This document shows positions 15,517-24,385 of a DNA stretch of 64,000 nucleotides, in pieces (position 1 is the stretch's first letter; the number at the start of each line of letters is the position of its first letter). Below the pieces are notes generated by a model. The model was not told the DNA's origin, did not search any database, and saw only the letters and a program-made list of their open reading frames with translations. This DNA comes from Bacillota bacterium (lineage in GTDB: Bacteria > Bacillota_E > Symbiobacteriia > Symbiobacteriales > Symbiobacteriaceae): the NCBI GenBank assembly GCA_003242675.1, contig QGVE01000003.1:6806-70805 (forward strand). The letters are read 5' to 3'. Position numbers and translations under genes: made by a program.

Positions 15517-17466
15517 ATGCGCCTGCGGGACCTGATGGGTCCAGAGCAACTGAAGCGGCTCACGCCCGCGGAACTGGCCGAGCTGGCGGCCGAGATCCGG
15601 CAAGTCATCCTCCAGACCGTCGCGACCAACGGGGGTCACCTCGCGCCAAACCTCGGCGTCGTCGAGCTGACCCTGGCCCTGCACATCGTGTTTGACAGCC
15701 CGCGGGACAAGATCCTGTGGGACGTTTCGCACCAGAGCTACGTGCACAAGCTGCTCACCGGCCGCTACCACCAGTTCCACACCCTGCGCCAGTACGGCGG
15801 CATCGCCGGCTTCACCGACCCCCGGGAGTCGGTGCACGACCACTTCCACTGGGGCCACGCCTCCACCTCGATCTCCGCGGCGGTGGGCCTCGCGAAGGCG
15901 CGCGACCTCTCCGGCGAGGACTACGAGGTGGTGGCGGTGATCGGCGACGGGGCGCTGACCGGCGGCATGGCCTACGAGGCCCTGGACCACGCCGGCCACG
16001 ACAAGACGAAGGTGATCGTCGTCCTCAACGACAACTCGATGTCCATCGCCCCCAACGTCGGCGGCATCTCCAACTACCTCGCCCGCATCCGCACCGGCCC
16101 GTCGTACCAGCGGGTCAAGCACGACGTGGCCGAGGCCCTGCGGCAGATCCCGCTCATCGGCCCCCAGGCCCTGGAGTTGGTGGACCGGCTGAAGGAAGGC
16201 GTCAAGCACCTGCTGGTGCACAACATGTTCTTTGAGGACCTGGGCTTCACGTACCTCGGCCCGGTCGACGGCCACAACATCCCCGCCCTGGTGGAGGTCC
16301 TCCGCCAGGCCCGCGCCTACCCGGGGCCGACGGTGGTCCACGTGGTGACGACCAAGGGCAAGGGCGTGCCCTACGCCGAGGAGCTGCCCGACAAGTTTCA
16401 CGGCGGCGGCCCCTTCGACGTGGCCACCGGCCGGACCGGCCCCGGCGCGGTCACGTACAGCGAGGTCTTCGGCAACACGATGTGCAAGCTGGCGGCCGCG
16501 GATCCCCGGATCTGCGCGATCACCGCGGCGATGCCCTCCGGAACCGGGCTCACCCGCTTCGCCAAGCAGTTCCCCAACCGGTACTTCGACGTGGGCATCG
16601 CCGAGCAGCACGCCGTGACGTTCGCCGCGGGCCTCGCCAAGGGCGGCCTGCGCCCGGTCTTCGCCGTGTACTCCACGTTCCTGCAGCGGGCGTACGACCA
16701 GGTGATCCACGACGTCGCGCTGCAGAACCTGCCGGTCACCCTGGCCATCGACCGGGGCGGGCTGGTGGAGGACGGGGCGACGCACCAGGGCGTCTTCGAC
16801 GTCGCCTATCTGCGCGTGATCCCCAACATGGTGGTCATGGCCCCCAAGGACGAGAACGAGCTGCAGCACATGCTCTACACCGCCCTGTGCCTGGACGGGC
16901 CCGCGGCCCTGCGCTACCCCCGGGGCAAGGCGCAGGGGGTGCCGCTGGACGAGCAGCTCCACGCCCTGCCGATCGGCCGGGGCGAGGTGCTGCAGGAGGG
17001 CACCGACGTGGTCCTGGTCGGCCTGGGAACCATGGCCCGGGTCTGCCAGGAGGCCGCCCGGCTGCTGGCGGAGAAGTCCATCTCGGCGATGGTGATCAAC
17101 CCGCGGTTCGTCAAGCCCCTCGACGCCGACCTGCTGCTCCGGGCCGGCCGGGAGGTGGGCGCGGTGGTCACCGTCGAGGAGGCGTGCCTCGCCGGGGGCT
17201 TCGGGTCGGCTGTCCTGGAGCTCTACGCGGCCCACGGGGTGGACGCCCGGGTGGTGCGCATGGGCATCCCGGACGAGTTCGTGGGCCACGGCCAGCCGGC
17301 CCGCTACCTGGAGCGCTACGGCCTCACGCCCGCGGGCGTGGCGCAGCGGGCCGAGGAGCTGCTGCTCCAGCTCCAGTCGGAAATGGCGGCGGCGCCCCCG
17401 GCCCGCCGCAGGCGGAATGTGCGGCGGCTGAACGGGCCGAAGGCCGCCGGAAGCGCGGAGGCCTGA
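15517..17466 (+). CDS. dxs: 1-deoxy-D-xylulose-5-phosphate synthase
   Basis: Dxs joins pyruvate and glyceraldehyde 3-phosphate with thiamine diphosphate, the first step of the MEP isoprenoid pathway. The protein has 649 residues; the ATG at 15517 follows GGAGGAACTCG and lies two bases after the oapA stop. The thiamine-binding motif [16 protein letters not shown], the catalytic Glu in [14 protein letters not shown], and [16 protein letters not shown] are present. The C-terminal transketolase domain ends near GMPDEF-like [10 protein letters not shown], followed by an Ala/Arg-rich tail. The frame is open from 15172, but the earlier part is antisense-like GC noise over oapA. Confidence 0.97.
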   Translation: MRLRDLMGPEQLKRLTPAELAELAAEIRQVILQTVATNGGHLAPNLGVVELTLALHIVFDSPRDKILWDVSHQSYVHKLLTGRYHQFHTLRQYGGIAGFTDPRESVHDHFHWGHASTSISAAVGLAKARDLSGEDYEVVAVIGDGALTGGMAYEALDHAGHDKTKVIVVLNDNSMSIAPNVGGISNYLARIRTGPSYQRVKHDVAEALRQIPLIGPQALELVDRLKEGVKHLLVHNMFFEDLGFTYLGPVDGHNIPALVEVLRQARAYPGPTVVHVVTTKGKGVPYAEELPDKFHGGGPFDVATGRTGPGAVTYSEVFGNTMCKLAAADPRICAITAAMPSGTGLTRFAKQFPNRYFDVGIAEQHAVTFAAGLAKGGLRPVFAVYSTFLQRAYDQVIHDVALQNLPVTLAIDRGGLVEDGATHQGVFDVAYLRVIPNMVVMAPKDENELQHMLYTALCLDGPAALRYPRGKAQGVPLDEQLHALPIGRGEVLQEGTDVVLVGLGTMARVCQEAARLLAEKSISAMVINPRFVKPLDADLLLRAGREVGAVVTVEEACLAGGFGSAVLELYAAHGVDARVVRMGIPDEFVGHGQPARYLERYGLTPAGVAQRAEELLLQLQSEMAAAPPARRRRNVRRLNGPKAAGSAEA

Positions 17467-17477
17467 GGGGACGGCAC

Positions 17478-18251
17478 ATGGCAGGAGAGCGACTCGACGT
17501 GGCCCTGGTCACCCGGGGCCACTTTCCTTCCCGGGAGCGGGCGCAGGAGGCGATCGCCGCCGGGATGGTCCGGGTGAACGGGCAGGTGGCGACGAAACCG
17601 GCGAGGAAGGTGGGGCCGCAGGACCGGATCGAGGTCACCGGGGACCCCATCGGCTACGTGGGGCGCGGCGGCCTGAAGCTGCAGGGGGCCCTGGACCGGT
17701 TCGGCATCGATCCGGCCGGCCGGGTCTGCCTGGACGTGGGCGCGTCCACCGGCGGCTTCACCGACTGCCTGCTGCGGCGGGGAGCGCGGCGGGTCTACGC
17801 GGTCGACGTGGGGCGCGACCAGCTGCACCCCCGCCTGCGGGCGGACCCCCGGGTGGTGGTCATGGAGGAGACCGACATCCGGGCGGTCGGGGCCCTGCCG
17901 GAGCCGGTGGAACTGGCGGCCGTGGACGTCTCCTTCATCTCGCTCACGCTGGTGCTTCCGGCCGTCGTGCGGCTGCTGGCCCCTTCGGGCCAGATCGTCG
18001 CCCTGATCAAGCCCCAGTTTGAGGTGGGCCCGGCCGGCGTGGGCAAGGGCGGCATCGTGCGGGACCCGGCCCAGCACCGGCTGGCCGTGGACCGGGTCCT
18101 CCGCTGCGCCGGCGAGCTGGGGCTTCAGTGCCGCCAGGTCATCGAGTCGCCGATCCGGGGCACGGAGGGAAACCGGGAGTTCCTGGCCTGGCTCGTGCCA
18201 GCGGGAAACCACTCGCACCCTGCAGGAACGGCGGCACCGGACCGGGAATGA
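17478..18251 (+). CDS. tlyA: TlyA family 16S/23S rRNA ribose methyltransferase
   Basis: TlyA-type proteins (YqxC in Bacillus) are SAM-dependent 2'-O methyltransferases of ribosomal RNA, with hemolysin once suggested. The 257-residue protein has an S4 RNA-binding domain (about 4-62, LDVALVTRGHFPSRERAQEAI) and a FtsJ-like domain. SAM motif I is VCLDVGASTGGFTDCLLRRGA, with YAVDVGRDQL, VDVSFISLTLVLP and ALIKPQFEVG following. The ATG at 17478 lies 11 bases after dxs, continuing the ispA-oapA-dxs-tlyA order seen across Firmicutes. Confidence 0.95.
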   Translation: MAGERLDVALVTRGHFPSRERAQEAIAAGMVRVNGQVATKPARKVGPQDRIEVTGDPIGYVGRGGLKLQGALDRFGIDPAGRVCLDVGASTGGFTDCLLRRGARRVYAVDVGRDQLHPRLRADPRVVVMEETDIRAVGALPEPVELAAVDVSFISLTLVLPAVVRLLAPSGQIVALIKPQFEVGPAGVGKGGIVRDPAQHRLAVDRVLRCAGELGLQCRQVIESPIRGTEGNREFLAWLVPAGNHSHPAGTAAPDRE

Positions 18252-18284
18252 TGGAGGCATGACGGAGGGCGAGGAGGTGCATAC

Positions 18285-18527
18285 GTGGAGGTCGAGTGCG
18301 CACACTGCGGCAACAAGAAGCTCGCCCAGCTTCCCGGCCAGTGGACCCTCGTGCCGCTCAACGAGAAGAACCAGCCGTTCCCGGGTCCTGCGGTGCCGGT
18401 GGTCGTGGTGGGCTGCCCCCAATGTGGGTATGTTCAGATGTTCAGTCCGCAAGCGATTAAGCCCAAGCCGTTTCCCGAGCGCCCCCGGCAGCAGCAGGGG
18501 GAGAAGCCGGGCGCAGGGGCACAGTAG
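18285..18527 (+). CDS. small zinc-ribbon-like hypothetical protein
   Basis: This 80-residue protein starts at GTG 18285, seven bases after GAGGAGG. Two cysteine pairs, CAHCGNKK at residue 5 and CPQCGYVQ near residue 46, suggest one bound zinc ion. Between them lies a beta-rich stretch with PVVVVG. The C-terminal 25 residues are polar and Pro/Gln-rich (PRQQQGEKPG). The function is not recognised. It is 33 bases after tlyA and probably in the same transcript, which appears to end at the hairpin 18541-18574. Confidence 0.75.
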   Translation: MEVECAHCGNKKLAQLPGQWTLVPLNEKNQPFPGPAVPVVVVGCPQCGYVQMFSPQAIKPKPFPERPRQQQGEKPGAGAQ

Positions 18528-18540
18528 GCAGACAGGCAAC

Positions 18541-18574
18541 GAGGCCCTCCCAGCGGTGCGCTCGGGAGGGCCTC
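18541..18574. terminator. bidirectional hairpin between convergent genes
   Basis: A perfect 11-bp inverted repeat, GAGGCCCTCCC/GGGAGGGCCTC, with a 12-base loop lies between the stops of the zinc-ribbon gene (plus) and the GKPF-repeat gene (minus). It has no T-tract on either side, so termination is inferred from position. Confidence 0.6.
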
Positions 18575-18581
18575 TGCGCGA

Positions 18582-18740
18582 TCAGATCCAGCCGGGAAAG
18601 GGAGTGGTGGCCACCGTGGTGCTGGGGACGAATGTGTTGAACCCGGAGGACTTGGTAGCGGGGAACCCCTTGCCGAATTTGCCGAACGGCTTGCCGAAGA
18701 AGGGCTTGCCGAAGAAGGGCTTGCCGAATCCGTAGAACAT
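18582..18740 (-). CDS. short Gly-Lys-Pro-Phe repeat protein
   Basis: This minus-strand frame encodes 52 residues starting MFYGFGKPFFGKPFF, with three GKPF units followed by GKFGKGF and a Thr/Val/Pro tail ending FPGWI. The ATG at 18740 lies six bases after a GGGGGG run; an ATG two codons earlier (18746) is also possible. The composition (Gly, Phe, Lys, Pro) is unlike GC-driven noise and recalls small spore-coat or spore-surface proteins, but no family is recognised. It lies just downstream of the Pro-rich gene on the same strand and upstream of a hairpin. Confidence 0.6.
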   Translation of the reverse strand: MFYGFGKPFFGKPFFGKPFGKFGKGFPATKSSGFNTFVPSTTVATTPFPGWI

Positions 18741-18783
18741 CGCCATCCCCCCGGGCCAGTGTATGCCGGCGGCCGGGGAGCGG

Positions 18784-19263
18784 TCACGTCGCTGCGCGGA
18801 AGGCGGCCTCCAGCCAGGGCGCGGCGGCGGCGACGGCCTGCAGCGGGTCAAGGTGGCCGATGCCGGGCAGGTACCCGGCGGGGCCGGTGACGGTGAGCGT
18901 ACCCGCCGGCGCCGCCTGCTGACTGTCGGTTCCTGACGGCCGGGGCGGTGTCGCCACCAGCGCCGCGCGGATCATAAACGGGTTGGGGAACCCCTCCGGC
19001 AGGGGGCACGGCGGCAGCCCCGGCAGCGGGTGAGGCCCGCCAGGCCGGGCCGGCGGGGCCACCGCAGTCACGGGCGGGATGGCGACGCCGGGGACGCCGG
19101 TTCCCCGCCCGCCCTGGACTCGGGCGGGTCCCAGCGCGGCCGGGCCGGGCGCGGGCAGGATCGGAGGCGGCCAGGGGAGCGGCGCAGGCGCCGGGTATGT
19201 AGGCATCACCGACCACCCGGGCCCGGGCAGGGCGCCGGTTCCGGAAGCGGGCTGGGCGTGCAT
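18784..19263 (-). CDS. proline/alanine/glycine-rich hypothetical protein
   Basis: A minus-strand ATG at 19263 is preceded by a strong GAAAGGAGGG ribosome binding site with about seven bases spacing, giving 159 residues. The protein is dominated by Pro, Ala and Gly (PTYPAPAPLPWPPP, PARPGGPHPLPGLPPCPLP), with a less biased end GYLPGIGHLDPLQAVAAAAPWLEAAF. No signal peptide or membrane helix is evident. I do not recognise it. Together with the GKPF-repeat gene it forms a two-gene reverse-strand insert between tlyA and nadK, which are near neighbours in Bacillus; a surface or spore-coat role is only a guess. Confidence 0.6.
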   Translation of the reverse strand: MHAQPASGTGALPGPGWSVMPTYPAPAPLPWPPPILPAPGPAALGPARVQGGRGTGVPGVAIPPVTAVAPPARPGGPHPLPGLPPCPLPEGFPNPFMIRAALVATPPRPSGTDSQQAAPAGTLTVTGPAGYLPGIGHLDPLQAVAAAAPWLEAAFRAAT

Positions 19264-19432
19264 GGAGACCCTCCTTTCCACGCACCAGTCTACGCAGCCC
19301 CGCGGCGCGCGGCCACCGGCCCGCGGAGGCCTCTTGCCGGTGGCGGCGCTGCCCGGGATGCGGGAAGAGGAAGGATGAGGAAGAAAGCGAATACTACTGA
19401 AAGATGTCTGCCCGCGGGGAGGCCGAGCCTGG

Positions 19433-20284
19433 ATGCCCACCTTCGCTCTCGTGATCAACGAGGACAAGCCGACCGCCGTCACGACCGGGGAACGGATCCT
19501 GCAGAGGCTCGAGTCCAGCGGCGCCGCCGTGCTGCTGCACCCCGCGGCGGCCCGGCGCCTGGGAAGGCCCGACCTGGCGGTGCCCGAAGGGCCGCGCTGG
19601 GGCGAGGCCGACATGCTGATCGTGCTGGGCGGCGATGGCACCCTCATCCGGGCGGTGCAGCGCGTCGCCCCCTACGGCGTCCCGGTGCTGGGCATCAACA
19701 CCGGCCACCTGGGCTTTCTGACGGCCATGGAAAGCGGAGACGCCCTGGCGCAGCTGGACCGGGTGCTGGCGGGGGGCTACGAGCTCGAGGAGCGGATGAT
19801 GCTCCAGGCGACGGTGCTGCGGGACGGGCAGGCCTTAGCGGCGATGTCCGCGCTCAACGACGCCGTCATCTCCAAGGGCCCCCGCGCCCGGATGGTCCAC
19901 CTGGAGGTCGTGGTGGGCGAGACGGAGGTGGCCCGCTACCGGGCCGACGGCGTCATCGTCGCGACGCCGACCGGGTCCACCGCCTACTCGCTCTCCGCCG
20001 GCGGGCCCGTCGTCGAGCCCACGGTGGACTGCCTGCTGATCACGCCGATCTGCCCCCACACCATGAGCGCCCGCTCGATCGTGGTGGGGGCAGACGTCGC
20101 GGTGTCGATCCGCGTGGCGGCCAGCCCCGGCGAGGTGGGCCTGTCGGCGGACGGGTCGGACCCGTTCCCGCTCCTCCCCGGCGACGTGGTGCGGGTCGGG
20201 CGGGCGCCGTACACGGCCCGGCTGGTGCGGCTCCCCGGCTACTGCTTCTACGACGTGCTCCGGCGGAAGCTCTCGGGTACCTAG
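19433..20284 (+). CDS. nadK: NAD(+) kinase
   Basis: NadK phosphorylates NAD to NADP in the cytoplasm. The 283-residue protein has the diagnostic LIVLGGDGTLIRAV motif, then GINTGHLGFLTAME, ALNDAVISKG and the glycine-rich DGVIVATPTGSTAYSLSAGGP. The ATG at 19433 follows GGGGAGG with about ten bases spacing. It stands between the minus-strand insert and argR, in the common nadK-argR-recN order. Confidence 0.96.
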   Translation: MPTFALVINEDKPTAVTTGERILQRLESSGAAVLLHPAAARRLGRPDLAVPEGPRWGEADMLIVLGGDGTLIRAVQRVAPYGVPVLGINTGHLGFLTAMESGDALAQLDRVLAGGYELEERMMLQATVLRDGQALAAMSALNDAVISKGPRARMVHLEVVVGETEVARYRADGVIVATPTGSTAYSLSAGGPVVEPTVDCLLITPICPHTMSARSIVVGADVAVSIRVAASPGEVGLSADGSDPFPLLPGDVVRVGRAPYTARLVRLPGYCFYDVLRRKLSGT

Positions 20285-20295
20285 CGGTATGCGCT

Positions 20296-20330
20296 CCTGC
20301 ATATACAGGAATAATGGATGAATATGCAGG
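20296..20330 (+). promoter_or_regulatory. 9-bp inverted repeat upstream of argR, possible operator
   Basis: CCTGCATAT (20296-20304) and ATATGCAGG (20322-20330) are perfect inverted copies 17 bases apart in an AT-rich island between nadK and argR. The right half contains ATGAATA, as in half of a Bacillus ARG box. Autoregulation by ArgR is a reasonable inference, not shown. Confidence 0.5.
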
Positions 20331-20416
20331 GATTGTCCGAGGCGCCGCCGAATTGGCAGGGGAGACGGCCGCCACGTCCTCCCACGGACGGCCGAAGTGC
20401 AGGCGAGGTGAAGCGT

Positions 20417-20866
20417 GTGAAAGCACGTCGGCAGGCCAAGATTCTCGAACTGGTCCGCACGCGGGTGATTGAGACGCAGGAGGAGCTCGCCGCGGCGCTG
20501 GCCGCGGAAGGGATCCCCGTTACGCAGGCGACGATCTCCCGGGACATCAAGGAGCTGCAGCTGAACAAGGTCCCGACGCCCGACGGGCGCTACCGCTACG
20601 CCTTGCCCGAGGAGCCGGGCGCCGGCGCATGGGACAAGCGGCGCCGCATCTTCCGGGAGGCGGTGCTGACCATCGATCACAGCGGCAACATCGTCGTCGT
20701 CAAGTCGCTGCCCGGCACGGCCCAGGGCGTCGCGGCGGCCATCGACCACCTGAACTGGCCGGAGATGATCGGCTCGGTGGCCGGCGACGACACCGTGATG
20801 GTCGTGGTCAAGCCTGCAGAGGCAGCGGCGGAGGTCGCGGAGCGGCTGAAGGGCCTCATGCGCTGA
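20417..20866 (+). CDS. argR: arginine repressor
   Basis: ArgR (AhrC) is a hexameric arginine-responsive regulator of arginine biosynthesis and catabolism. The GTG at 20417 lies eight bases after AGGCGAGG and gives 149 residues, the family norm; starts further upstream would cross the inverted repeat at 20296-20330. The winged helix (residues 1-70) has the recognition helix in PVTQATISRDIKELQL. The C-terminal domain carries LPGTAQGVAAAIDHLNWPEMIGSVAGDDTVMVV with GDDT, which contacts arginine. The following recN gene starts after 15 bases. Confidence 0.96.
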   Translation: MKARRQAKILELVRTRVIETQEELAAALAAEGIPVTQATISRDIKELQLNKVPTPDGRYRYALPEEPGAGAWDKRRRIFREAVLTIDHSGNIVVVKSLPGTAQGVAAAIDHLNWPEMIGSVAGDDTVMVVVKPAEAAAEVAERLKGLMR

Positions 20867-20881
20867 CAGGGAGGGCCTGGA

Positions 20882-22672
20882 GTGCTGGTCGAAATCGCCA
20901 TCGAGCAGTTTGCTCTGATAGACCAGGTGCGCCTGCAGTTCACCGAGGGGATGAACGTCCTGACCGGCGAGACCGGCGCCGGCAAGTCGATCATCCTTGA
21001 CGCGGTGCAGGCCGTCCTGGGCGGGCGCACGTCGCCCGATGTGGTGCGCTCCGGCGAGGAGCGGGCCGTCATCGAGGCCGTCTTCGACGTGTCCGATGCG
21101 CCGGAGACGCAGGCGGCCCTGGAGCGGCTGGGGGTGCCGGTGGACGAGGACGGGCTCCTGGTGATCCGGCGGGAGATCAGCCGCAAGGGGCGCGGCGTGA
21201 TCCGCATGAACGGGCGAACCGTCACGGCCGGCATGCTCCGGGAGGCCACCCAGGGGCTGATGGACCTGCACGGCCAGCACGAACACCAGTCGCTGCTGCA
21301 GACCGACCGGCACCTGGACCTGCTGGACCAGTACGGCGGCTCGCTGCTGCAGGACGCCGCGAAGCCGCTGGAGATGCTGGACCGGTACGCCGGGCTGGAC
21401 CTGCTCGGGATGCGCGCCCGGCTGGCCGAGGTGGTGCTGGCGCTCCACAAGGTGCAGGACGAGCTCCGGGAGCTGGTCGGCGACGAGCGGGACCGCGCCC
21501 GCCGGGAGGACCTCCTGCGCTTCCAGGTGGAGGAGCTGCGCGCCGCCGGGCTGCGGCCCGGCGAGGAGGAGGAGCTGGAGGCCGAGCACCGGATCCTGGC
21601 CAACGCCGAGCGGCTCCAGCGCGCCGCCGGGCAGGCCTACGCGCTGCTCTACGACGGCCTGGGGGGGCAGCCCAGCGCCGTGGACCTGCTGGGGCAGGTG
21701 AAGGCCGAGCTGGAGGACGCCCTGCGGCTGGACCCCAGCCTCGGCGAGGTCGTGGAGATGGTGAGCCAGGCGCTCGTACACGCGCAGGAGGCGAGCCACG
21801 CGCTCGTGGACTATCGGGAGCGGGTGGACCTGGATCCGCGGCGGCTGGCTGAGGTCGAGCGGCGCCTGGACCAGCTCGCGAGCCTCAAGCGGAAGTACGG
21901 CGACACCGTGGAGGAGATGCTCGACTACCTGTCCCGGGCCGAGCAGGAGCTGGAGCGCCTGGAGCACAGCGAGGAGCTGATCGCGGAACTGAAGGCGCGG
22001 GAGGAGGCCTTGGGCCGTGAGGCGGAGGCGCTGGCCGCAGCCCTGAGCGAGGCCCGTGAGGCGGCGGCGGCCCGGCTGGGCGAGCAGGTCGCCCGGGAAC
22101 TGGCCGACCTGGGGATGCCGGCCGCCCGCTTCGTCGTCGCGGTGGAGCGGCCGCCCGAGCCGACGTACCGGGACGTCACCGCGCGCGGCTGGGACCGGGT
22201 GGAGTTCCTCTTCTCGCCCAACCCGGGCGAGCCGGTGAAGCCGCTGGCGAAAATCGTCTCCGGCGGCGAGATGAGCCGCATCATGCTCGCGCTGAAGGCG
22301 ATCCTGGCGCGCGTCGACAACATCCCGAGCCTCGTCTTCGACGAGGTGGATACGGGCATCTCCGGCCGTGCGGCGCAGGCCGTCGGCGAGAAGCTGGCGC
22401 GCATCGCCGGCGACCGCCAGGTGCTCTGCGTCACGCACCTGCCGCAGGTCGCCGCGCTGGCCGACCGCCATTTCCACATCGAAAAGGCGACGGACGGCGG
22501 CCGCACGACGACCCGCTGTCGCGTGCTCAGCCCCGAGGGCCGCGTGGAGGAGATCGCGCGGATGATCGGCGGCGCGGAAGTGACCCAGTATACCCTGGCC
22601 GCCGCCCGCGATCTGATCCGCGCGGCCGAGGAGTGGAAGGCGCTGCAGCGCGGTCAGGCCGCGTCGGTGTGA
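20882..22672 (+). CDS. recN: DNA repair protein RecN
   Basis: RecN is an SMC-like ATPase that acts early in double-strand break repair. The 596-residue protein has Walker A GETGAGKS at 29-36, a long central coiled coil (about 150-420, rich in Glu, Leu and Arg), the ABC signature in KIVSGGEMSRIMLALK and Walker B in PSLVFDEVDTGISGRAA. The GTG start follows GGAGGGCCTGG. It is near the normal family length. A terminator-like hairpin overlaps its stop. Confidence 0.97.
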   Translation: MLVEIAIEQFALIDQVRLQFTEGMNVLTGETGAGKSIILDAVQAVLGGRTSPDVVRSGEERAVIEAVFDVSDAPETQAALERLGVPVDEDGLLVIRREISRKGRGVIRMNGRTVTAGMLREATQGLMDLHGQHEHQSLLQTDRHLDLLDQYGGSLLQDAAKPLEMLDRYAGLDLLGMRARLAEVVLALHKVQDELRELVGDERDRARREDLLRFQVEELRAAGLRPGEEEELEAEHRILANAERLQRAAGQAYALLYDGLGGQPSAVDLLGQVKAELEDALRLDPSLGEVVEMVSQALVHAQEASHALVDYRERVDLDPRRLAEVERRLDQLASLKRKYGDTVEEMLDYLSRAEQELERLEHSEELIAELKAREEALGREAEALAAALSEAREAAAARLGEQVARELADLGMPAARFVVAVERPPEPTYRDVTARGWDRVEFLFSPNPGEPVKPLAKIVSGGEMSRIMLALKAILARVDNIPSLVFDEVDTGISGRAAQAVGEKLARIAGDRQVLCVTHLPQVAALADRHFHIEKATDGGRTTTRCRVLSPEGRVEEIARMIGGAEVTQYTLAAARDLIRAAEEWKALQRGQAASV

Positions 22673-22696
22673 GCGACGGCGGCGCGCGCTTTTTTC
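22658..22696 (+). terminator. probable terminator after recN
   Basis: GCCGCGTCG (22658-22666) pairs with CGACGGCGGC (22674-22683) with one bulge, spanning the recN stop. A six-T run begins at 22690. Confidence 0.55.
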
Positions 22697-22733
22697 GGCA
22701 CAAGATTCGAGCGAACCGCGGGCATGCTAGGTT

Positions 22734-22763
22734 GCATAACGCGGCGTCAACCTGGGTAACTTA
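22734..22763 (+). promoter_or_regulatory. candidate sigma-F/sigma-G (forespore) promoter of spoIVB
   Basis: GCATA at 22734 and GGGTAACTTA at 22754 are 15 bases apart. This matches the forespore sigma-F pattern GYATA and GGnnAnAnTw at all but one defined position. In Bacillus spoIVB is forespore-expressed (sigma-G, weakly sigma-F). Confidence 0.45.
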
Positions 22764-22885
22764 ATGTGCGCAGAGGCGGCGAGGTCAACTCCGCCGCCAG
22801 TTCTCTTAGAGACAGAGAGAAGTGGGAGACGCGGTGGAGAAGGGGTCCGCCCTGGGGAAGAGAAGCTTCAGGGAGGGACGCCCCG

Positions 22886-24376
22886 ATGTCGACCCGGGAG
22901 AAGTGGCGGAGGGCCACCGGCCTTCTGCTGGTCGTCCTGATCCTCTGCGTCTGTGCTACGCCGCAGTTCCGCACCTTTGTTTCCCTGCCCGCTCACCTGC
23001 GCCTTCCCCAGGGCCAGGCCCACGAACTGTCGCTGGGCATCCCCTTCAGCACCGCCGTGCCCGCCTCGGGACCGGGGCTCGCGGTGGCGGGGACCGGATC
23101 CCCCGTCCAGCTGGCGGCCGAGCAGACCGGCCGGTACACGCTGGACGTGAAGCTGTTCGGCCTGATCCCGATCCGGCGCATGACGGTGGACGTCGTGCCG
23201 GAGATCCGGGTGGTTCCCGGCGGCCACTCCATCGGCGTGCGCCTGAAAAGCGACGGCGTCCAGATCGTGGGCTTTGCGTCGGTCGTCGATGAGGAGGGGC
23301 ACACGCAGCAGCCCGGCCGGGCGGCCGGGCTCCAGATCGGCGACACCATCCTCGCCATCGATGGGCGGCCCGTGCGGGATGAGGACCACGCGGTCCACCT
23401 GTTCCAGGAGGCAGGCCGCCGGGGGCGGGAGATCACCCTCACGATCCGCCGGGGAGACGAGCGGCTGGAGCGCCGGGTGAAGCCCGTGCGGGAAAAGGAG
23501 TCGGGCCGCTGGAGGGTCGGGCTCTACATCCGTGACGGCGCCTCGGGCGTCGGAACGCTGACCTTCTACCATCCGCCCACCCGCACGTTCGGCGCGCTGG
23601 GCCACGTGATCGCCGAAGGCGAGAGCCGGCGCCCGTTCCGGTTCACCGAGGGGCAGGTCACCGCGGCCGAGGTGGTGCGGGTCCAGAAAGGGAAGCGGGC
23701 GGCCCCCGGTGAGAAGATCACCAGCCACCCCGACACCGGCAGCCGGCTGGGCGTGATCGAGAAGAACACGCCCTTCGGCATCTTCGGCCGGCTGCACAGC
23801 CCGCTGAAGAACCCGCTTTACGCCGAGCCCCTGCCCGTGGCCATGGCCAGCCAGGTGAAGGAGGGTCCGGCGGAGATCCTCACCGTGGTCGACGGGCAGA
23901 AGATCGATCGGTTCGCCGTCGAGATCGTGCGGCTCATCCGCCAGCCCACCGCCGAGGGGAAGAACATGATCGTGCAGGTCACCGACCCCCGGCTGCTGGA
24001 GGCGACCGGCGGCATCGTCCAGGGGATGTCCGGCAGCCCCATCATCCAGGACGGCCGCGTGGTCGGGGCTGTGACCCACGTCTTCGTCAACGACCCGACC
24101 CGCGGCTACGGCGTGCTGATCGAGTGGATGCTGCAGGAAGCCGGCATCCTGAAAGCCGAGCCCAAGACCGAGCCCAAGTCCGAGCAGGACGAGTCCAGCC
24201 TCCGGGAGGCCCCCCTCCCGGAGGCTGCGCGCGCGGCATTTCACCTGCAGGATGAAAGGATCGACGGGAACGCTGGTGTATCAAGAACATGTGTATACTT
24301 CAGAAATATCGTGTCACGGCCGTGCTTTTGTGGGGGTCGCACGCCCGGGAAAGCATGGCTTCCGGTTGGGGGTTGA
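22886..24376 (+). CDS. spoIVB: SpoIVB serine peptidase (S55) with extended C-terminus
   Basis: SpoIVB is secreted from the forespore and cleaves SpoIVFA to trigger pro-sigma-K processing. The ATG at 22886 follows GGGAGGG and gives 496 residues, compared with about 426 in Bacillus. One N-terminal membrane anchor (12-25) precedes a PDZ domain (about 125-200). The S55 protease domain has the catalytic His240 in FGALGHVI and the catalytic Ser in GMSGSP (381-385). Homology should end near residue 420; the last 75 residues (PKTEPKSEQDE, then a Cys-containing tail) are atypical and run through the region where a spo0A promoter is expected. Confidence 0.92.
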   Translation: MSTREKWRRATGLLLVVLILCVCATPQFRTFVSLPAHLRLPQGQAHELSLGIPFSTAVPASGPGLAVAGTGSPVQLAAEQTGRYTLDVKLFGLIPIRRMTVDVVPEIRVVPGGHSIGVRLKSDGVQIVGFASVVDEEGHTQQPGRAAGLQIGDTILAIDGRPVRDEDHAVHLFQEAGRRGREITLTIRRGDERLERRVKPVREKESGRWRVGLYIRDGASGVGTLTFYHPPTRTFGALGHVIAEGESRRPFRFTEGQVTAAEVVRVQKGKRAAPGEKITSHPDTGSRLGVIEKNTPFGIFGRLHSPLKNPLYAEPLPVAMASQVKEGPAEILTVVDGQKIDRFAVEIVRLIRQPTAEGKNMIVQVTDPRLLEATGGIVQGMSGSPIIQDGRVVGAVTHVFVNDPTRGYGVLIEWMLQEAGILKAEPKTEPKSEQDESSLREAPLPEAARAAFHLQDERIDGNAGVSRTCVYFRNIVSRPCFCGGRTPGKAWLPVGG

Positions 24377-24385
24377 ATCTTCAGC

